NCBI GenBank assembly: GCA_027492205.1
Contig: JAOZFN010000007.1
Span: 76,271-110,825, forward strand
Reading direction: 5' to 3'
Origin: Thermoproteota archaeon
Lineage (GTDB): Archaea > Korarchaeota > Korarchaeia > Korarchaeales > Korarchaeaceae
Length of the DNA stretch: 34,555 nucleotides
The notes beneath the pieces are model-generated. The model was not told where the DNA came from, did no database searches, and worked only from the letters and a program-made list of their open reading frames with translations. Below are positions 7,710 through 15,857 of the stretch, piece after piece; the stretch's first letter is position 1; each line of letters begins with the position of its first letter. The position numbers and the translations under genes were made by a program.

Positions 7710-8591
7710 GTGGCCGCAGGTCAAGGAGGCAAGCCCGCTCCACCCCCGCCGGCGCTGACTCCCCCGGCTCAGGTAGGGGTGAATCAGCAGATAAGGGAGA
7801 GGCTCAGCGGGGTCAAGTACAAGATAATCGTGCTGAGCGGGAAGGGCGGCGTGGGCAAGTCCACCGTCACGGCCAACCTGGCGGCGACGCTGGCCAAGAT
7901 GGGCTACTCCGTCGGCGTGTTCGACTACGACTTCCACGGGCCGGCAATGGCGAGGATGCTGGGCGTCCTGGGGGCTCAGCTGCAGGCATTCCCCATGGGA
8001 ATATTCCCCGTCACGGGGGCGGCCGGCGTCAAGGTGATCTCGCTGGCGTTCCTCCTGCCCGACGAGAAGACTCCGGTGATATGGAGGGGTCCCCTCAAGA
8101 ACAAGGCCCTCCAAGAGCTGATGAGCAACGTCGTCTGGGGTCAGCTGGACTTCCTGCTGTTCGACCTGCCGCCGGGCACCGGCGACGAGGCGCTCAACAT
8201 CGCCCAGAACATACCCGACGTCACCGGGGCCGTGGTGGTGACGATACCCAGCGTCGTCTCTCAGGTGGCCGTGGAGAAGTCCGCGGAATTCTGCAAGCAG
8301 CTGAACGTCCCCCTACTTGGCGTGATAGAGAACATGAGCTACTTCAGGTGTCCGCACTGCGGGGAGATCACGGAAATATTCGGCAGCGGGGCAGGGGAGA
8401 AGATCGCCGAGGAGGAGGGCATCAGGTTACTTGGAAGGCTCCCGCTCGATCCTAACGTGGCCCGGTGCCTGGATGAGGGTAGGCCCGTTCCCCTGTGCGC
8501 CCCCGAGTCCGAAACGACGAGGGCCTTCGAGGAACTGGCCAAGAAGCTCGTGGAGATCCTGGAGAATGGAGGGGAAGGAGGGTCTGAGTGA
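7710..8591 (+). CDS. Mrp/NBP35-family Fe-S carrier ATPase (ApbC-like)
   Basis: A 293-residue deviant Walker P-loop ATPase that carries Fe-S clusters to target proteins. SGKGGVGKST (residues 43-52) is the deviant Walker A motif and DLPPGTGDE (152-160) the Mrp hallmark. CPHC at 214-217 provides the cluster-bridging cysteines of the dimer. The first 20 residues are Pro/Ala-rich and low-complexity. GTG at 7710 was chosen as start because GAGGTGAG lies 6 bases upstream; longer in-frame extensions would run into the argS gene. It sits between Suf and the Fe-S respiratory genes, which fits a role in cluster delivery. The 3' end is 15 bases from the convergent mobA. Confidence 0.93.
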   Translation: MAAGQGGKPAPPPPALTPPAQVGVNQQIRERLSGVKYKIIVLSGKGGVGKSTVTANLAATLAKMGYSVGVFDYDFHGPAMARMLGVLGAQLQAFPMGIFPVTGAAGVKVISLAFLLPDEKTPVIWRGPLKNKALQELMSNVVWGQLDFLLFDLPPGTGDEALNIAQNIPDVTGAVVVTIPSVVSQVAVEKSAEFCKQLNVPLLGVIENMSYFRCPHCGEITEIFGSGAGEKIAEEEGIRLLGRLPLDPNVARCLDEGRPVPLCAPESETTRAFEELAKKLVEILENGGEGGSE

Positions 8592-8606
8592 GGCACCACC
8601 AGACCC

Positions 8607-9260
8607 TCATCCAGGGACTTCTCGGGTCCCTCCCAAGTTTTTCACTATTCTGAGGGCTAGGAGGAGGTCTTCGAGCGTGTTAACGTTGAGGAAGGTTACC
8701 TCCGGTCTCTCAGACAGCGCGCCCACCGGAACGAGCTTGACCCTCAGGAGGGAGAGGGCCGACGAGATCCTCAGCTCTCCGCGCGATACGACCTCCTCGG
8801 CAGCTCGGAGGAATTCCTGCCTCCGGTAGGCGGCGACGAGGGGTTCGATGTAGCCGTTGGGCCACGCCGGGACCGCGGCGTCCGCGTCGCCGCCGGCCAA
8901 CTCGGCTTCCAGAACCTCATAGACCCTCTGAGTGACGAAGGGCGTGTCTGCCGGGGCCACCAGGACGGTGCGGCCCTCGGCGGATCGTGCCCCCTCCATC
9001 AGGCCGATCAGCGGCGCCCTGGGGGCCGAATCCGGCTCCACGACTATCTTGGCGGTGGACCCGACGACCTTAGTCAGGCTTTCAGCCTTCTCCCTCCCCC
9101 TGACGACGATCATGACTTCGTCTGAGGCTGGCCGAAGCGCCTCCAGGGAGTACAGGATCATGGGCCTCCCGCCAACCTCGAGGAGAGGCTTGTACAGGCC
9201 GTTCAACCTCTTGGACTCTCCTCCGGCCAAGATCACCCCTGAAACCCGGTCCCGTGGCAA
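8607..9260 (-). CDS. mobA: MobA-like molybdenum cofactor guanylyltransferase
   Basis: A 217-residue nucleotidyltransferase. VILAGGESKRLNG and KPLLEVGGRPM are the nucleotide-binding signature of the MobA/GlmU-like fold. VAPADTPFV supplies the metal-binding Asp (PxDxP-type). MobA attaches GMP to molybdopterin to make the bis-MGD cofactor used by DMSO-reductase-family enzymes. It lies 12 bases downstream of the polyferredoxin gene in one operon, divergent from such an enzyme, which supports MobA over other cytidylyl- or uridylyltransferases. The start is TTG at 9260 with GAGGTGGAG six bases upstream. A related alternative would be a CofC or MocA-like enzyme. Confidence 0.82.
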   Translation of the reverse strand: MPRDRVSGVILAGGESKRLNGLYKPLLEVGGRPMILYSLEALRPASDEVMIVVRGREKAESLTKVVGSTAKIVVEPDSAPRAPLIGLMEGARSAEGRTVLVAPADTPFVTQRVYEVLEAELAGGDADAAVPAWPNGYIEPLVAAYRRQEFLRAAEEVVSRGELRISSALSLLRVKLVPVGALSERPEVTFLNVNTLEDLLLALRIVKNLGGTREVPG

Positions 9261-9272
9261 GGCAACTCCACC

Positions 9273-10769
9273 TCATGAGAGCCCCTCTAGCATCTTCTTC
9301 GCCCTGCACTGCTGGCAGAGCAGGGCGGTCTCCGCGGCCTTGTCCATCCCCTGCGCCTTGAGCCTCCTGTAGACGGCCATGACCAGGCTCTGGGGTCCTA
9401 TAGGCGTCCCGCACTCGACGCACCTGGCCAGCTCGTCTGAACGGAGAACTCTGGGCTCGGATAGATCTTCACGGGGATCCAGCTCCGCGGGGTGGATCTT
9501 TATCGCCGACTCCGGACACACTTCGAGGCAGTACCCGCAGCCCACGCACAGGTCTCGCCTGAAGGTCAAGCTCGTGAGCCTCCCGCCCTTCACCAGGTGC
9601 AGGGCACCCATCGGACACTTCTCCGCGCACACACCACAGAGGGTGCACCCCTGGTCGACCTCAACCGCGGAGAGCAGACCCTCGATTTTCACCGGCTGCG
9701 AGCACAGGTTGGCCGCCATGGACAGCAGGTCCCTCCTCCTCTGGATGGTGAGGGGGGTGGGCGAGGCCCCCGCGCCCCCGACATCGACCTCCTCCGCAGC
9801 CTTGGCGATGACCTGGGGTCCACCCTCGAGGAACTGAAGGGCTACGCCCGCCTGGTTCATCAGCGGAACGAGCTTTGAGGCCTCCCCGACGATCTTGACG
9901 AACGCGTCCCTCCTGTCGCAGTCCAGCCTCGGGCAGTACAGGGCCACCCCGTCCACCCCGGACTCGGCGGCCCTGAGAATGGGGGTCCACCCCGCCGAGG
10001 CGGCACACGGCACCCTCACTGGCAGCACGTGGGCCGAGTGAACCTTCACCCTGGCCAGCTCAGACACGCCGGCGTCGCACGTGAAGAGGACAATCCACGG
10101 GAGGGCCCTCTGGGGGGGTGAGAGGAGGTCCAGGTGAGAGGCCTGCCAGTCGGAGAACGTTGGAATCTGAAGGGCCCCCGTCGGGCACACCGACGCGCAG
10201 AGTCCGCAGTCCTTGCAGGAGAACTCCGAGATCGCGGGACCCCCATCTCCGATTGTTACGGAGCCTGCCGGGCATACCTCCTCGCAGCGCCTGCAGCTAC
10301 CGGCCAGCGTACCCGGGCAGACGCCGACGAGCTTCGGCGACTCCGGGTAACTCCAGGCGCGCCGGGGGAGGCTGAGTAGCTCCCTCCTGGAGATCCTCCT
10401 CGGTGGGGTCCTAAGAGTCCTCTCGATTCCCCGAGTGAGCCTTGGAGCCTCCTCGGACCACTTCAGGGCGTACCTCAGCACGGCCGCCGCCGCGGCCTCC
10501 CGCCCCGGCCCCACCAAGTGCGACAGGGAGACTGGTATGAGCGTCAGCGGGTTTATTTCAGGGCCAGAGAGGATCCTCCTGAGCTCCGTGACGTCCGGCT
10601 CTCCGAGCGGATTCAGGATCAGGGCGGTCGGCCCCGAGAGGTAGTACTCCGGGCGCTCGAAGAGGTCTGCCGCGCTTGCGCGGACTGGCTCGGAGATCTC
10701 GGCGGATATCTCCTCGATCCACTCTTCCGTCGGCGTTACCACGACCAATTTCGGAGATTTTCCGCTCAT
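9273..10769 (-). CDS. Polyferredoxin with FlpD/MvhD-like core, linked to the Mo oxidoreductase
   Basis: A 498-residue cytoplasmic-type Fe-S protein. Residues 1-120 are not recognised. Two 4Fe-4S motifs follow at Cys151/159/162/166 and Cys185/188/191/195 (CKDCGLCASVCP). Residues 224-320 (IVLFTCDAG, VRVPCAASAGW, GVDGVALYCP) resemble FlpD/MvhD, the subunit that passes electrons from hydrogenase to heterodisulfide reductase. Two further clusters lie at Cys375/378/381/385 and Cys408/411/414/418, and a CxxC...CxxC knuckle at 450-488. SRRELLS (128-134) and QRRRDLLS (343-350) each precede a cluster pair, suggesting internal duplication. There is no signal peptide. ATG at 10769 follows GGAGAGG. Its partner and direction of electron flow are unknown. 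Confidence 0.75.
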   Translation of the reverse strand: MSGKSPKLVVVTPTEEWIEEISAEISEPVRASAADLFERPEYYLSGPTALILNPLGEPDVTELRRILSGPEINPLTLIPVSLSHLVGPGREAAAAAVLRYALKWSEEAPRLTRGIERTLRTPPRRISRRELLSLPRRAWSYPESPKLVGVCPGTLAGSCRRCEEVCPAGSVTIGDGGPAISEFSCKDCGLCASVCPTGALQIPTFSDWQASHLDLLSPPQRALPWIVLFTCDAGVSELARVKVHSAHVLPVRVPCAASAGWTPILRAAESGVDGVALYCPRLDCDRRDAFVKIVGEASKLVPLMNQAGVALQFLEGGPQVIAKAAEEVDVGGAGASPTPLTIQRRRDLLSMAANLCSQPVKIEGLLSAVEVDQGCTLCGVCAEKCPMGALHLVKGGRLTSLTFRRDLCVGCGYCLEVCPESAIKIHPAELDPREDLSEPRVLRSDELARCVECGTPIGPQSLVMAVYRRLKAQGMDKAAETALLCQQCRAKKMLEGLS

Positions 10770-10857
10770 CCGGCCTCTCCTGGGCCGGGTGCTGAAAAAG
10801 CCCGCGGTCGGACGCGCGGTTATTCTACTACGGGAATATCGTTGTAAAACACAAAGC

Positions 10858-10898
10858 GTGTTATATTTAACATCTGTAATAACCTTCAAGTTTATATC
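10858..10898. promoter_or_regulatory. Divergent promoter region of the respiration island
   Basis: This AT-rich spacer holds TTTATATC (10891-10898), 34 bases ahead of the ATG of the Mo enzyme, and GTTAAATATAAC on the minus strand (about 10858-10870) ahead of the polyferredoxin gene. A GTTA...TAAC dyad and repeated ATAAC/GTTAT half-sites occur here and could bind a redox or substrate regulator. No regulator is identified. Confidence 0.45.
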
Positions 10899-10931
10899 AA
10901 TGGCTATAGGCCCGATCTTTCAGGTGTGGCC

Positions 10932-13451
10932 ATGGCCTCAGCGAAGATCGCAAGGAGGGACTTCCTGAAGGTTGCGGCCGTCACGGGCGCGCTGGCCACG
11001 CTCTCAGGGCCGGAAGATGTGGTGATAAGGACCCTAAAGAGGGTGGAGGCAAGGGCGCTCGGGCCGCAGGAGTACACCGTTCCCGGGCTCTGCAGGATGT
11101 GCGTCAACAGCTGCGGCACATTCTTCCGCGTGAGGGACGGAAGGCTGCGCAAGATCGACCCCAACCCCAACAACCCCGCCAACGCTGGCAACCTGTGCGC
11201 AAGAGGCCAGGCCGGCGTCAGGAGGGTCTACAACCCAGACAGGCTCAAAAGGCCTCTGATTAGACGGGACAAGTCTCTCAGGGGAACGTGGCAGGGCTTC
11301 GAGGCGACCGACTGGGACACGGCCCTCGACGAGGCCGCGGCCGTGCTGAAGAAGTACATCGACGCCGGGGAGGCCAAGTCGATCATGGTCGGAGGGGGCT
11401 GGCTCCCCTGCGGCGTCTACAAGCCATACGTCGTGGCATTCGCAAAGGCCATAGGAACGCCCAACTTCGTTGGAAGCCCGCCGCCGCTCTGCTTCTTCCC
11501 GAAGGCATTCGCCTGGACGGTCACGATAGGGGCAGGAGGGCACCCGCACATCAGGGCCGACCACGAGTACGCCAACTACATCATCCTGCTCAGGAGGAAC
11601 CTCGCGGGCAGCATCGGCGTCCCCTACGCCTGGCAGTTCGCCAGGGCCAAGAAGCGGGGCGCCAAGATCGTGGTGCTCGATCCCAGGATGAGCGAGAGCG
11701 CGGCGCTGGCAGACCTGTGGGTTCCAATCAAGCCGGGGACCGACCTGGCCTTCCTCCTCGCGATGGGCCACGTTATCGTCAGCGAAGGGCTCTACGACGA
11801 GGAGTTCCTGAGGAGGTACACCAACGCCCCCATGCTCCTCAGGGCGGACAGCAACGCCCCGGCCAAGACCTGGGACGACCCCGACACCGGCAAGAAGAAG
11901 TACCTCGTGTACGACGAGGCGACCGGCGAGGCAAAAGCTCACGACGAGGCCCTTCGACCCGCCCTCGCGGGTGAGTTCGACGTTGAGATCGATGGAGAGA
12001 CGGTGAGGGTGAAGACGGCCTTCCAGGCGCTTGTCGAGAGGCTTCAGCAGTACACGCCCGAGTGGGCCTCGCAGATCTGCGACGTGCCCGCGGAGACCAT
12101 TGTGCGGGTGGCCAGAGAGTTCGGGACGATAAAGCCCGCCGTGATAGACCCAGGCTGGCACGACCCGAAGTACCAGAACTCGGTGCAGACTTGGAGGATG
12201 GTGGCAATTCTCAACGCCCTCGTGGGCAACATCGACAGGCCGGGAGGCCTGATATTCAACGCCGCGGGCAGGAGCCTGAAGTCCTCTGCCCTGCCGGATG
12301 CTAGGGCAGACGTCCAGTGGATGAAGAAGAAGGGGATCATAGTCTCCACGGCCCAGCCTATGATCCTGGCCTACTACGACGCCATAGTCAACGGCGACCC
12401 GTACCCCATAAAGGCCGCCGTGCTGACCGGTGGCAACTGGATCAGAACCCTGCCCGACGACAGGAAGTGGAAGGAGGCGTTCAAGAAGCTCGAGGACGTC
12501 ATAGCCATCGACGTCATGCCCAACGACACGGTCTCCTACGCGGACATCATCCTGCCGGACACCACGTACCCCGAGAGGGACGACCCCATGTTCGGCGTCG
12601 GGTTCTCGCCGGACGCAGCCGTGGCGACCAGCGTCAGGGCCATCGACCCGATCTACGACTGCAGGCCCATGATCGACATCCTCGTGCAGCTGGCGGACAG
12701 GCTGGGCAAGAAGGATGCCTACTTCCAGAACCTTGGGGCCATGCTGGGCGTCGACGGGGCGGCCCTCAAGTCCGCGTATGAGTCCGAGGGGATCGCTGGC
12801 ATAAGGAGGGTGCAGGTGGAGGCGAAGGGGGTTAGCTACGACGAGATCGTGGCGAAGGGCGCCGTCGTGCTCAAGGCGAGAGACCAGCTCATCGGCACGA
12901 TGCCGTACAAGAAGCCCCTGGGCACGCCGAGCGGCAAGGTTGAGATCTACAGCCTCAAGATGGCTGGGATAATGGCCAAGAAGGGCTACAGCGAGCACTG
13001 GGACCCCATTCCGACCTGGATCCCGCCCAGGGTCATGGACGGGGTCGGCGGCAACGTGTTCTACCTCACCTACGGGAGGAGCCCGATCGCGAGCCACACC
13101 CACACCGCCGACAACGACCTGCTCGCCAGCATAGGGAGGCCCGAGCACTTCGGCGTATGGATCAACGCTGCCAAGGCCGCCGAACTCGGCATCAGGGACG
13201 GCGACATGGTGAAGCTGACCAGCCTGGCCACCGGCCAGTCCGTCGTCGCCAAGGCCTTCGTCACCGACGGCGTGAGGCCGGACACCGTGTTCACCGTGTC
13301 CGCCTGGGGCGCCGAGAGCGAGGAGCTGAAGGTCGCCAAGGGGATCGGTGGAGTCGCCTTGAACAAGCTCTGGCCGATGCACGAGGACCTGTTCACGCTG
13401 CTGCCCAACGCGATGACTCAGGAGGTACTTGTTAGGGTGGAGAAGGCGTGA
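10932..13451 (+). CDS. Tat-exported molybdopterin oxidoreductase, PsrA/PhsA/SreA-like catalytic subunit
   Basis: An 839-residue DMSO-reductase-family enzyme. The N-terminus ARRDFLKVAAVTG is a twin-arginine signal. Cys54-x2-Cys57-x3-Cys61-x27-Cys89 binds the proximal 4Fe-4S cluster. Cys187, in NFVGSPPPLCFFPKA, falls where the Mo ligand is expected in this family, so a Cys-ligated Mo is likely. Later blocks (VVLDPRMSESAALADLWVPI, VGNIDRPGG, the C-terminal dinucleotide-binding domain from about residue 690) are all present, so it looks intact. The four-cluster and NrfD partners and the Cys ligand point to polysulfide, sulfur or thiosulfate reductase. Tetrathionate or arsenate reductase cannot be excluded from sequence. 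ATG at 10932 follows GGTG; GTG at 10926 is an alternative. Confidence 0.88.
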   Translation: MASAKIARRDFLKVAAVTGALATLSGPEDVVIRTLKRVEARALGPQEYTVPGLCRMCVNSCGTFFRVRDGRLRKIDPNPNNPANAGNLCARGQAGVRRVYNPDRLKRPLIRRDKSLRGTWQGFEATDWDTALDEAAAVLKKYIDAGEAKSIMVGGGWLPCGVYKPYVVAFAKAIGTPNFVGSPPPLCFFPKAFAWTVTIGAGGHPHIRADHEYANYIILLRRNLAGSIGVPYAWQFARAKKRGAKIVVLDPRMSESAALADLWVPIKPGTDLAFLLAMGHVIVSEGLYDEEFLRRYTNAPMLLRADSNAPAKTWDDPDTGKKKYLVYDEATGEAKAHDEALRPALAGEFDVEIDGETVRVKTAFQALVERLQQYTPEWASQICDVPAETIVRVAREFGTIKPAVIDPGWHDPKYQNSVQTWRMVAILNALVGNIDRPGGLIFNAAGRSLKSSALPDARADVQWMKKKGIIVSTAQPMILAYYDAIVNGDPYPIKAAVLTGGNWIRTLPDDRKWKEAFKKLEDVIAIDVMPNDTVSYADIILPDTTYPERDDPMFGVGFSPDAAVATSVRAIDPIYDCRPMIDILVQLADRLGKKDAYFQNLGAMLGVDGAALKSAYESEGIAGIRRVQVEAKGVSYDEIVAKGAVVLKARDQLIGTMPYKKPLGTPSGKVEIYSLKMAGIMAKKGYSEHWDPIPTWIPPRVMDGVGGNVFYLTYGRSPIASHTHTADNDLLASIGRPEHFGVWINAAKAAELGIRDGDMVKLTSLATGQSVVAKAFVTDGVRPDTVFTVSAWGAESEELKVAKGIGGVALNKLWPMHEDLFTLLPNAMTQEVLVRVEKA

Positions 13452-13461
13452 GGTGGTGAGT

Positions 13462-14025
13462 ATGACGAGGTACGGGATGATTATAGACCTCCGCAGCTGC
13501 ATAGGCTGCGGGGCCTGCATAGCCGCGTGCGACATGGAGAACGAGACCCCGTGGGAGGAGGGCAAGCGCAGGACCTACGTGCCCAGGTTCACCTTCGGCA
13601 GCTACCCCAACGTCACCGTCGTCTACATGCCGAGGCTGTGCATGCACTGCGAGAACCCGCCCTGCGTGTCCGTCTGCCCCACCGGGGCCAGCCACGTCAC
13701 CGCAGACGGGGTAGTCCTTGTGGAGCACGACCTGTGCATCGGGTGCAAGTACTGCGTCGTCGCGTGCCCCTACGACGCCAGGTACGTGGACGAGAGGATA
13801 CGCTCGGTGGACAAGTGCACCTTCTGCTACACCAACAGGGTCCTCAAGGGTGAGGTCCCGGCGTGCGATGCCACCTGCCCCGGCAGGGTGAGGATCTTCG
13901 GCGACCTCGACGACCCCAACAGCGAGGCTGGCAGGCTCGCCGCGAGCGGGCTCGCCAAGCCGCTGAGGCCCGACCTCGGAACAAACCCGAAGGTGCTCTA
14001 CGTCCCGAAGGTTAAGTCCATTTGA
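13462..14025 (+). CDS. PsrB-like electron-transfer subunit with four 4Fe-4S clusters
   Basis: A 187-residue ferredoxin subunit that carries electrons between the membrane subunit and the Mo enzyme. Sixteen cysteines form four clusters: CIGCGACIAAC (13-23), CMHCENPPCVSVCP (60-73), CIGCKYCVVACP (92-103) and the set Cys119/122/135/139. This spacing is that of PsrB/PhsB/DmsB proteins. It has no signal peptide, so it would be co-exported with the Tat-signal partner. The ATG at 13462 follows GAGGTGGTGAG and lies 10 bases after the catalytic gene. The next gene begins 11 bases after its stop. Confidence 0.92.
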   Translation: MTRYGMIIDLRSCIGCGACIAACDMENETPWEEGKRRTYVPRFTFGSYPNVTVVYMPRLCMHCENPPCVSVCPTGASHVTADGVVLVEHDLCIGCKYCVVACPYDARYVDERIRSVDKCTFCYTNRVLKGEVPACDATCPGRVRIFGDLDDPNSEAGRLAASGLAKPLRPDLGTNPKVLYVPKVKSI

Positions 14026-14036
14026 GGTGGTGGTCG

Positions 14037-14978
14037 ATGGAGCCGGTAGTTCAGCACGTTTGGGGCTGGCTGATCGCCCTCTACCTGTTCTTGGGCGGTA
14101 TGGGCGGAGCCACCATGATCGTGGCCCACTACTTCTACGCCTCCAAGAGAGAGAAGTCCCTGGCTGCACCGGGGGCGCTGGCGTCGCTGATCATGGTCGT
14201 CCTAGGTGCGCTGTTCCTGATCCTGGACCTGGAGAAGCCGGAGAAGTTCTACCTGGCCGTGATCAAGTTCCAGACGTCCTCGTGGGTCTTCAGGGGGACC
14301 ATGATACTGAGCGGGTTCATCGTGTTCGGCGCGCTCTACGCGGCCGGCCTGCTCCCCTGGTTCCAGTGGGTGCCCTGGGCCAAGAGCGAGAGGGCCATGG
14401 ACGCGCTCGGGCTGATCGCCTCCGCGTTCGGGCTGCTGGTCACAACCTACACGGGAATCCTGCTCGGCGTCCTCAAGGCGGTGCCCTTCTGGCACTCCCC
14501 CGCACTTCCGGCCCTATTCGTCGCCAGCGGGCTGGCGACCGGGATAGCGGCCATGGGCATAATCAACGCCCTCCAGGGACTTAGGAGGCCGGTAGATGAG
14601 AGGGTGAGGTTCGTCGGATACTGCACCACGCTCTCCAAGTGGGCCGCCATAGTCGTGGGGGCGGAGATGTTCATCCTCGCCCTGTACTACTACGTCAACA
14701 TGTTCGGCCCCGCCGAGGCGTCCTCTGCGGTCAGCATGATGCTCTTCGGCGAACTGAGGAGGTCCTTCCTGGCCTACCTGGACTTCGTCCTCCTCGGCGC
14801 GGCGCTGCTGTCGATGCTGTACCACGTGAGGAAGGCGGACCTGATCGCCGGAAGGGATCAGAGCGTCGTGAAGAGCTGCATACTGCCCCTCGGAGGCGCC
14901 ATCTTGATAATAATCGGCGGGCTCCTACTCAGGAGGACAATCCTCGAGGCTGGGGTCATGACCCAGTTCGCCCCGTGA
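14037..14978 (+). CDS. NrfD/PsrC-family membrane anchor and quinol-interacting subunit
   Basis: A 313-residue membrane protein with about eight hydrophobic spans. Conserved family features are GGMGGA in the first helix region, LDLEKPEKF (the D-x-x-x-P-x-x-F element after helix 2) and SSWVFRGTMI. It anchors the PsrAB-like pair at the outer face of the membrane and is expected to exchange electrons with quinol. The ATG at 14037 follows GAGGTGGTGG. A hairpin plus T-run follows the stop, closing the three-gene operon. Confidence 0.9.
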   Translation: MEPVVQHVWGWLIALYLFLGGMGGATMIVAHYFYASKREKSLAAPGALASLIMVVLGALFLILDLEKPEKFYLAVIKFQTSSWVFRGTMILSGFIVFGALYAAGLLPWFQWVPWAKSERAMDALGLIASAFGLLVTTYTGILLGVLKAVPFWHSPALPALFVASGLATGIAAMGIINALQGLRRPVDERVRFVGYCTTLSKWAAIVVGAEMFILALYYYVNMFGPAEASSAVSMMLFGELRRSFLAYLDFVLLGAALLSMLYHVRKADLIAGRDQSVVKSCILPLGGAILIIIGGLLLRRTILEAGVMTQFAP

Positions 14979-14980
14979 GC

Positions 14981-15006
14981 GGGGGTCTCCCCCTCCCCCA
15001 CTTTTT
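14981..15006 (+). terminator. Hairpin and T-run after the Mo-enzyme operon
   Basis: GGGGG (14981-14985) and CCCCC (14989-14993) can pair across TCT, followed by TTTTT at 15002-15006. It begins two bases after the last stop codon of the operon and before the convergent chaperone gene. Archaeal termination needs mainly the T-run; the stem may simply be GC-rich sequence. Confidence 0.5.
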
Positions 15007-15075
15007 GCATATTCGGCTCGAACCGGGCTTCCCCCGCCGACTTGCCAGGTCCATTCAGTTTTGGTGCGAAAGAGA

Positions 15076-15735
15076 TCACGGCAGTCCCAAGATCCCCGCC
15101 TCATCCTCGACGTACGCCGAGAGGGCCGTGACGGCCTCTCGGTAGAAACCGACCTTTGACTCGCGCCTGACGCACTCCGAGAAGGCTGGCACCCACCTTC
15201 TCAGGTGTTCCACCAGCCTACGGAGATCCCTCTCAGCCTTCTCAGCCTCTTCAGGGTCCCCCTCCTGAATTCCGAGCTTCACCTGCTCCAGAAGGTAGGC
15301 CGCAAGCTCCAGCTCAACTGCCACGTGCTCTGGGAGGTCCCTGAAGTCGTCCGACACGCCGAGACCCCAGCCCCTCAAGATCGCGAGAATCTCAGAGACC
15401 TCATCTGACAAGACTTCCCTCTCCTTCGACACGTAGACCGACTCGTACGGGGGGCAGGGTAGCTTGGGATGGGCGGAGATGAAAAGCCTGGTGTACTCCT
15501 TCCGGAGATCAGGGACGTCTGTGTCCGCGTTGAGTGCCGCCAACAGCTTTTCAAATTCCTCAACAGAGTCGTAACCCAGCTCCTCCAGTTCTGGCAGGCA
15601 TCTGCTGAGCGCCTTCTCGGCCCAGCCACCGAAGAGGAGGTCCTCCACCTCTCCCTCTGGGTACTGAAGTGCGAGAGCCAGAACCGAGTAGGCGGTGGCC
15701 CTCGCAGCAAAGAGGGTAGGGTCTGGAGCATCCAT
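15076..15735 (-). CDS. TorD/DmsD-like chaperone for the Mo enzyme
   Basis: A 219-residue, almost all-helical protein with the marks of the TorD family: KEYTRLFI, the CPPYESVY block (usually P-Y-E-S-V-Y), and LPEHVAVELELAAYLLEQ (usually the D/E-H-x-x-x-E-L-E-F-M motif). These chaperones bind the Tat signal of Mo enzymes and hold export until cofactor insertion. It lies convergent with the Psr-like operon, which fits that role. ATG at 15735 follows GGGTGAGGGA; GTG at 15744 is an alternative. A TATA-like CTTTAAATT lies at 15770-15778. Confidence 0.85.
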   Translation of the reverse strand: MDAPDPTLFAARATAYSVLALALQYPEGEVEDLLFGGWAEKALSRCLPELEELGYDSVEEFEKLLAALNADTDVPDLRKEYTRLFISAHPKLPCPPYESVYVSKEREVLSDEVSEILAILRGWGLGVSDDFRDLPEHVAVELELAAYLLEQVKLGIQEGDPEEAEKAERDLRRLVEHLRRWVPAFSECVRRESKVGFYREAVTALSAYVEDEAGILGLP

Positions 15736-15832
15736 TTCCCTCACCCAGCCTGCGTCTCTAGTTCTCGACCAATTTAAAGGCTCCAGGCCTGAACCTCAGC
15801 CTCCTCGCGGGCGGAGAAATCCTTATCCGGCT

Positions 15833-15846
15833 CCCCCCTTGGGGGG
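15833..15846. promoter_or_regulatory. 14-base dyad ahead of the DtxR-family regulator
   Basis: CCCCCCTTGGGGGG ends 12 bases before the ATG at 15858, around the transcript start predicted from a weak TATA-like CTTATCC near 15821. The reverse complement of this 14-mer occurs at 28568-28581 upstream of the C25 peptidase gene. It may be an operator, an RNA hairpin or chance. Confidence 0.3.
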
Positions 15847-15857
15847 ATTCGAGTCGG

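Noticed and set aside
11034-13565. Very long open frame on the minus strand across the Mo-enzyme gene
   Set aside because: It is the antisense of a clear molybdopterin oxidoreductase. Its translation is low in family motifs and rich in His, Val and Arg, as expected from the GC-rich complement.
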